A stretch of 26,217 nt of DNA from an uncultured Collinsella sp. GTDB taxonomy: Bacteria > Actinomycetota > Coriobacteriia > Coriobacteriales > Coriobacteriaceae. The notes under the pieces are model-generated. The model made no database searches and had not been told where the DNA came from. It was given only the letters and a program-made list of their open reading frames with translations. Position 1 is the stretch's first letter. The number at the start of each line of letters is the position of its first letter. Made by a program: the position numbers and the translations under genes. Shown here piece after piece: positions 22,861 through 26,217 of this stretch. The DNA lies in contig CABSYW010000035.1 of assembly GCA_902482035.1 (NCBI GenBank), positions 1 through 26,217 of the forward strand, read 5' to 3'.

Positions 22861-25353
22861 TTAGCTGATTCCCACAAACATGCAGCCCGAGGTCGCCCCG
22901 CGCAGGCGGGCGGCGGGCTTGCGGCCGGCTTGAGCCGCCTCGACGGCGCGACGGACGCGAGCGACGGCACGGCCAATCTCATCGGCCTCGAGCAAGGTTC
23001 CGTCGACCATAAGACGACGGACGCCGGCGTCGAGCAACTGCGGTACCTGCGGCGTGAGGTCGATGGGGTAGGCGTCGTACAAGCGAGAGCGGCCGTGGAT
23101 GTCGGTGTGCACGGGCATGACCTTTCCGTCGATATTCTTGAGCGACAGCTTGCGGGCGCGCAGACGGCAGCTGGCACAATCGTGGATGCAGCCATTGGCC
23201 ACCTGCAGGATGCAATGCTCGCTTGTCATGACGCGCGGGCGGCCAAAGACGGTGATGCCCAGAGCCGCGGGCGCGGCGGCGCCGAGCGAGACAATCTCGT
23301 CGAGTGTGATCTCGGGCGAGAGCCAAAACGCACCGGCTCCGCGCTTGGCAAGCGCCTCCATGCAGGGCGTGTTGTGCACCGGCAGGCAAGAGCGAATCTC
23401 GGCTGTGGCGCCAACCTGGGAGGCCAGGGCAAGCTCAGAGATGTTGCCAATAGCGACCGTAGCGCCGGCAACAACCCACGGGTCGACGCGTACGTGGTCA
23501 ACGGCACGGCAGACCTCGTCGAGCACGGGCACGATGCCCTGCTCAAATGCGTCGGCGGGGGAGAGCTCGGCCGCATCGAGCGCGTCGGTGGTCATGTAGA
23601 TGCGCGTTGCACCCTCCGCTCGCGCTGCCTCGGCGGCCTCGAGCGAGGTGACGGTGGCGCAGATCTGCGGCTCGTCGCGGTAGTGCTCGGGCATGGGCCG
23701 CGTACATTTGTCGAGCACCGGCAGCTCGAGCGTGCGGGCACGCTCGTCATACGGTGCCAGAATGGCCTCCTCCAGCGCCTTGCAGGCGGCGGCGCGCACC
23801 TTGTGCACAGCGGAGAAGCCCATGCCGCAGCCCTTATCGAGCGCCACATCAAAGCTCGCGGACTCAAAGGGCGAGGACCCCATGCGACCCACATGCTCAA
23901 CCAGGTCTGCCGCCTCGACGGCGCGGGTCTTGGCGGCCTCGACGGTAAAGCCCGTGGCCGTGGCCGTAAGCGAAGGGTCGTCGCAGCAGGTGAGCGTAAC
24001 GGTAAACGGCTCGCCCAGGCGTGCCACGACAGACACGTCAACAGCTCGGCGGCGCAGCACATCGCGCTTGAGCGCGGCGCCGGCGGCGTCGATGGCACGC
24101 TGGCTGCGAATCACGCGGACGCGGCAGCCCTCGGGCATGCTGCGGGGCACGCGACATTCGATGATGTCACCGGCGGCGGCATCATCGGTAGCGATAGTGG
24201 TTAGGAACTGATCGAACTCGTCGTCGTGGCGAAGTTCCAACAAGTCGCCCTTGCCCACGGGCTCAAACAGCTCAATGCGGGCGATGGCGGCACGGCGACG
24301 GCGGTCGTCAGGCTTGAGGCCGCGCACGTCGCGGTTGGCCAGGCGGCTGCCCAGCACCGTGCCCACAATCTGGCCGCGGTTGTTGGAGCGCTCGTAACTC
24401 ATCATCTCGTCGCCCGAGGTGCCATCCTGGTAGGCGTGCGTAAAGTCGCGATTAAAGCAGCGCTTGAGCTGGCGCTGGCGGGCTGCATCCTCATCCTTGG
24501 AGGTCGAAACATCGGCCAGCATGTCATCAATCTGATGACGATACACGTCGACGATGGAATACACGTAATCGGGTGCCTTCATGCGTCCTTCGAGCTTGAG
24601 CGATGCGGCGCCGGCGTCATACAGACGGCGAACAAGCTGCGAAGTGTTGGTGTCGCGCGGGCACAGCGCGCGCTCGCGACCGGCAGGGGAGAGCGAGCGG
24701 CCGTTCTCGTCGATCAGCTCGTAGGGCAGGCGGCAGGGCTGGGCGCACATGCCGCGGTTGGCCGATCGTCCCGCCATGGCAAAGCTCGAAAGCAGGCACA
24801 GGCCCGAGTAGCAAAAGCAGATGGCGCCATGGCTAAAGACCTCAAGGTCCACATCGGGCGCGGCGTCGTGGATGGCGGCGATCTCGTCGATGGAGAGCTC
24901 GCGCGAGAGAGTCACGCGGTCGGCGCCCTGCTCACGGCACCAAAGGGTTCCGCGGTCGTCATGGATGTTCGCCTGGGTCGAGATGTGCGTCTCGATGCCG
25001 GGCATGGTGCGCTTGACCTCAAAGAACAGACCCCAGTCCTGGATAATGAAGGCATCGGCGCCCAGCGTGGAGCAGCGACGGATGAGTTGCAGTGCATCGC
25101 TCATCTCGGACTGCTTGATGACGATGTTTACCGTGACGTAGACGCGCGACCCGGCTAGATGCGCGGCGCGGCAGGCTTGCTCAAAGGCCTCGTCGGTAAA
25201 GTTGGTTGCCTTGCGGCGGGCGTTGAAGCTGCCCATGCCGCAGTAGATGGCGTCTGCCCCGGCAGCGAGCGCGGCGGCAAAGGGCTCCGGGCCTCCGGCG
25301 GGGGCCAAGAGCTCGGGTCTGCGGTTGGTGGTTCGACTGGCGGTTGCGGTCAT
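22861..25353 (-). CDS. U32 peptidase-family protein with DUF3656-like region
   Basis: The 830-residue protein starts PELLAPAGGPEPFAAALAAGADAIYCG, the U32 signature. It continues with ETHISTQANIHD, DRVTLSRELSIDEI, EVFSHGAICFCYSGLCLLSS and RSANRGMCAQPCRLPYEL, which holds conserved cysteines. The middle (about residues 290-560) matches the accessory region seen in long U32 proteins, and the C-terminal third repeats TIM-barrel-like elements with a cysteine cluster (CIHDCASC). Related proteins include collagenase-like peptidases and RlhA/TrhP, which hydroxylate RNA. The neighbouring pseudouridine synthase gene leans toward an RNA role, by inference. The start is supported by gaaaggcagg before the ATG. 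Confidence 0.87.
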   Translation of the reverse strand: MTATASRTTNRRPELLAPAGGPEPFAAALAAGADAIYCGMGSFNARRKATNFTDEAFEQACRAAHLAGSRVYVTVNIVIKQSEMSDALQLIRRCSTLGADAFIIQDWGLFFEVKRTMPGIETHISTQANIHDDRGTLWCREQGADRVTLSRELSIDEIAAIHDAAPDVDLEVFSHGAICFCYSGLCLLSSFAMAGRSANRGMCAQPCRLPYELIDENGRSLSPAGRERALCPRDTNTSQLVRRLYDAGAASLKLEGRMKAPDYVYSIVDVYRHQIDDMLADVSTSKDEDAARQRQLKRCFNRDFTHAYQDGTSGDEMMSYERSNNRGQIVGTVLGSRLANRDVRGLKPDDRRRRAAIARIELFEPVGKGDLLELRHDDEFDQFLTTIATDDAAAGDIIECRVPRSMPEGCRVRVIRSQRAIDAAGAALKRDVLRRRAVDVSVVARLGEPFTVTLTCCDDPSLTATATGFTVEAAKTRAVEAADLVEHVGRMGSSPFESASFDVALDKGCGMGFSAVHKVRAAACKALEEAILAPYDERARTLELPVLDKCTRPMPEHYRDEPQICATVTSLEAAEAARAEGATRIYMTTDALDAAELSPADAFEQGIVPVLDEVCRAVDHVRVDPWVVAGATVAIGNISELALASQVGATAEIRSCLPVHNTPCMEALAKRGAGAFWLSPEITLDEIVSLGAAAPAALGITVFGRPRVMTSEHCILQVANGCIHDCASCRLRARKLSLKNIDGKVMPVHTDIHGRSRLYDAYPIDLTPQVPQLLDAGVRRLMVDGTLLEADEIGRAVARVRRAVEAAQAGRKPAARLRGATSGCMFVGIS

Positions 25354-25385
25354 ATCCTGCCTTTCAAAATGCTCAGATATTCAAA

Positions 25386-25391
25386 AGTATA
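25386..25391 (-). promoter_or_regulatory. -10 box for the U32-RluA operon
   Basis: On the minus strand the sequence reads TATACT, about 33 bases before the U32 start codon. No good -35 was found at 16-18 bases. It is the best candidate promoter in the 300-base gap between the divergent U32 and RidA genes; nothing else coding is visible there. Confidence 0.4.
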
Positions 25392-25535
25392 GTGGCGCCG
25401 TTGCGGCAGGCGATGCCCGTGCTCCAAGCGGGATAAAGTCTTCAGCAGCTTGGGCTGGCTGACCCCGTGGAGAACCGTTCAGCTGCCAACGGGCGCCGTT
25501 GGGCGATAAAATATTCTCGCAGCGTGATAATAATC

Positions 25536-25564
25536 TTGCATCGCGCGGAAACCTTGAGTACTAT
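25536..25564 (+). promoter_or_regulatory. Probable promoter of the RidA gene
   Basis: TTGCAT (25536-25541) and TACTAT (25559-25564) are separated by exactly 17 bases. Transcription would start near 25571, just at the base of the leader hairpin at 25574-25619. Confidence 0.5.
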
Positions 25565-25573
25565 CCCAATCAA

Positions 25574-25619
25574 GCGCGGTGTTCAGACCGAACTGTGCCT
25601 CCCGGTGTGAACGCCGCGC
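25574..25619 (+). promoter_or_regulatory. 12-bp leader hairpin before the RidA gene
   Basis: gcgcggtgttca (25574-25585) pairs with tgaacgccgcgc (25608-25619) over 12 bp with one G-U wobble and a 22-base loop. It lies at the very 5' end of the predicted mRNA and well before the ribosome binding site, so it may stabilise the message or bind a regulator. Confidence 0.55.
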
Positions 25620-25653
25620 TCACGCTTTCTCAACTGATCGTAAGGAGATAAAC

Positions 25654-26031
25654 ATGAGCAAGACCGTCGTGTCTTCCGATAACGCACCCGCAGACATCGG
25701 CCCGTATTCCCCCGGTATCCAGGCCGGCAACATGGTGTTCCTGTCCGGCCAGCTGGGCATCGACCCCGCAACCGGCAAGATGCCCGAGGGCGTCGAGGCC
25801 CAGGTCAAGCAGTCCCTTGCCAACGTCGAGGCCCTGCTGACCGCTGCCGGTGCCACCTTTGCCGATGTCGTCAAGACCACGGTCTACCTGGCCGACATCG
25901 CCGACTTCGCCGCCGTGAACGAGATCTACGCCTCCAAGTTCGAGGCCCCGTTCCCCGCGCGCAGCGCTTTCCAGGTTGCCGCCCTTCCGGCTGGCGGTCT
26001 GGTCGAGATCGAGGTTGTCGCCGCCCTCTAA
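25654..26031 (+). CDS. ridA: RidA-family enamine/imine deaminase
   Basis: RidA hydrolyses reactive enamine and imine intermediates (for example from serine or threonine dehydratases) to ketoacids, protecting PLP enzymes. The 125-residue product is of typical length and shows GPYSPGIQAGNMVFLSGQLGIDP, VEALLTAAGATFADVVKTTVYL and the C-terminal PARSAFQVAALPAGGLVEIEVVA, with the arginine that binds the substrate carboxylate. The open frame extends to 25579, but taaggaga seven bases before ATG 25654 and the family N-terminus fix the start. It appears monocistronic. Confidence 0.95.
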   Translation: MSKTVVSSDNAPADIGPYSPGIQAGNMVFLSGQLGIDPATGKMPEGVEAQVKQSLANVEALLTAAGATFADVVKTTVYLADIADFAAVNEIYASKFEAPFPARSAFQVAALPAGGLVEIEVVAAL

Positions 26032-26085
26032 GGCGTTGGCAACAACTAAACATGACATGCAAAAAGACCCTGCAGCGCGTGCGAG

Positions 26086-26217
26086 TGAACTGCGTCCCAA
26101 ATCTTGGACGCCCTAAATAGCGACTAGGCCGCGAGGGCCTGATTCCGGAACTCCTCCGGGGTCAGGCCCTTCAATCTTACCTGCCTCCGGCTCGTGTTCC
26201 AGTGGACTATGTATTCC
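26086..26217 (-). mobile_element. 3' end of an IS3-family insertion sequence (cut by window edge)
   Basis: The element begins with an inverted-repeat-like end (tgaactgcgtcccaaa, 26086 onward, continuing tcttggacgcc) that resembles IS3-group termini. It contains the end of a transposase gene on the minus strand. The other end lies outside the window, so copy size and completeness are unknown. The bases gag before it could be the target duplication. Confidence 0.75.
26124..26217 (-). CDS. IS3-family transposase (OrfB), C-terminal fragment
   Basis: Reading the minus strand from the window edge gives EYIVHWNTSRRQ, then VRLKGLTPEEFRNQALAA and a stop. This matches the conserved C-terminus of IS3-family DDE transposases, where Y.HWYN..R....L.GL.P.E.R is usual. 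Only about 31 codons are visible; the catalytic residues and the start lie beyond the right edge. Too little is seen to name the IS or to tell whether the gene is intact. Confidence 0.8.
   Translation of the reverse strand, partial: EYIVHWNTSRRQVRLKGLTPEEFRNQALAA

Noticed and set aside
22930..24204. 424-codon plus-strand frame inside the U32 gene
   Set aside because: It is antisense to a well-supported protein and is a composition effect of high GC.
25392..25535. Riboswitch or T-box in the U32-RidA gap
   Set aside because: Only a small caacg/cgttg hairpin (about 25487-25501) is visible; no conserved core of a known class was recognised.

Overview
This window looks like a chromosomal segment from a high-GC anaerobic gut actinobacterium of the class Coriobacteriia, most likely Collinsella or a close relative. 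That placement is an inference from three things: protein character, GC-rich codon use, and a Streptococcus-like type II fatty-acid cluster in an otherwise actinobacterial setting. No rRNA gene, tRNA gene or CRISPR array was seen.

Region 1 (about 1-11570) is fatty-acid synthesis. A single-domain biotin protein ligase (birA, minus strand) is divergent from a plus-strand run: fabH-acpP-fabK-fabD-fabG-fabF-accB-fabZ-accC-accDA. These genes make malonyl-CoA (AccB, AccC and a fused AccD-AccA), transfer it to ACP (FabD), start chains (FabH), elongate (FabF) and close the reductive cycle (FabG, FabZ, flavin-type FabK). BirA would biotinylate AccB. The order matches the well-known Streptococcus pneumoniae fab cluster, but accD and accA are one gene. 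A PTS EIIC-only membrane protein sits at the 3' end, followed by a terminator.

Region 2 (11640-13463) holds a CDF-family metal exporter with a manganese-type site and a histidine-phosphatase (phosphoglycerate mutase-like) protein.

Region 3 (13464-19775) begins with a striking perfect 52-bp inverted repeat. It continues with a ribosomal protein cluster, L3-L4-L23-L2-S19-L22-S3-L16-L29-S17-L14-L24, closed by a strong terminator. S10 is absent from its usual place before L3, and L5-S14-S8 and the rest are absent after L24. Leaders before L3, L2 and L14 can all fold, and each could hide its ribosome binding site. A 25-nt element is shared by the L3 and L2 leaders.

Region 4 (19776-22131) starts with a patch of direct repeats and an operator-like zone. 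Next come a Gfo/Idh/MocA oxidoreductase, which appears to start at a non-AUG codon (ATA), and a DeoR-family regulator.

Region 5 (22132-26217) has a minus-strand pair (U32 peptidase-family protein, then an RluA-type pseudouridine synthase), a plus-strand RidA gene with a long leader hairpin, and the 3' end of an IS3-family insertion sequence cut off by the window edge.
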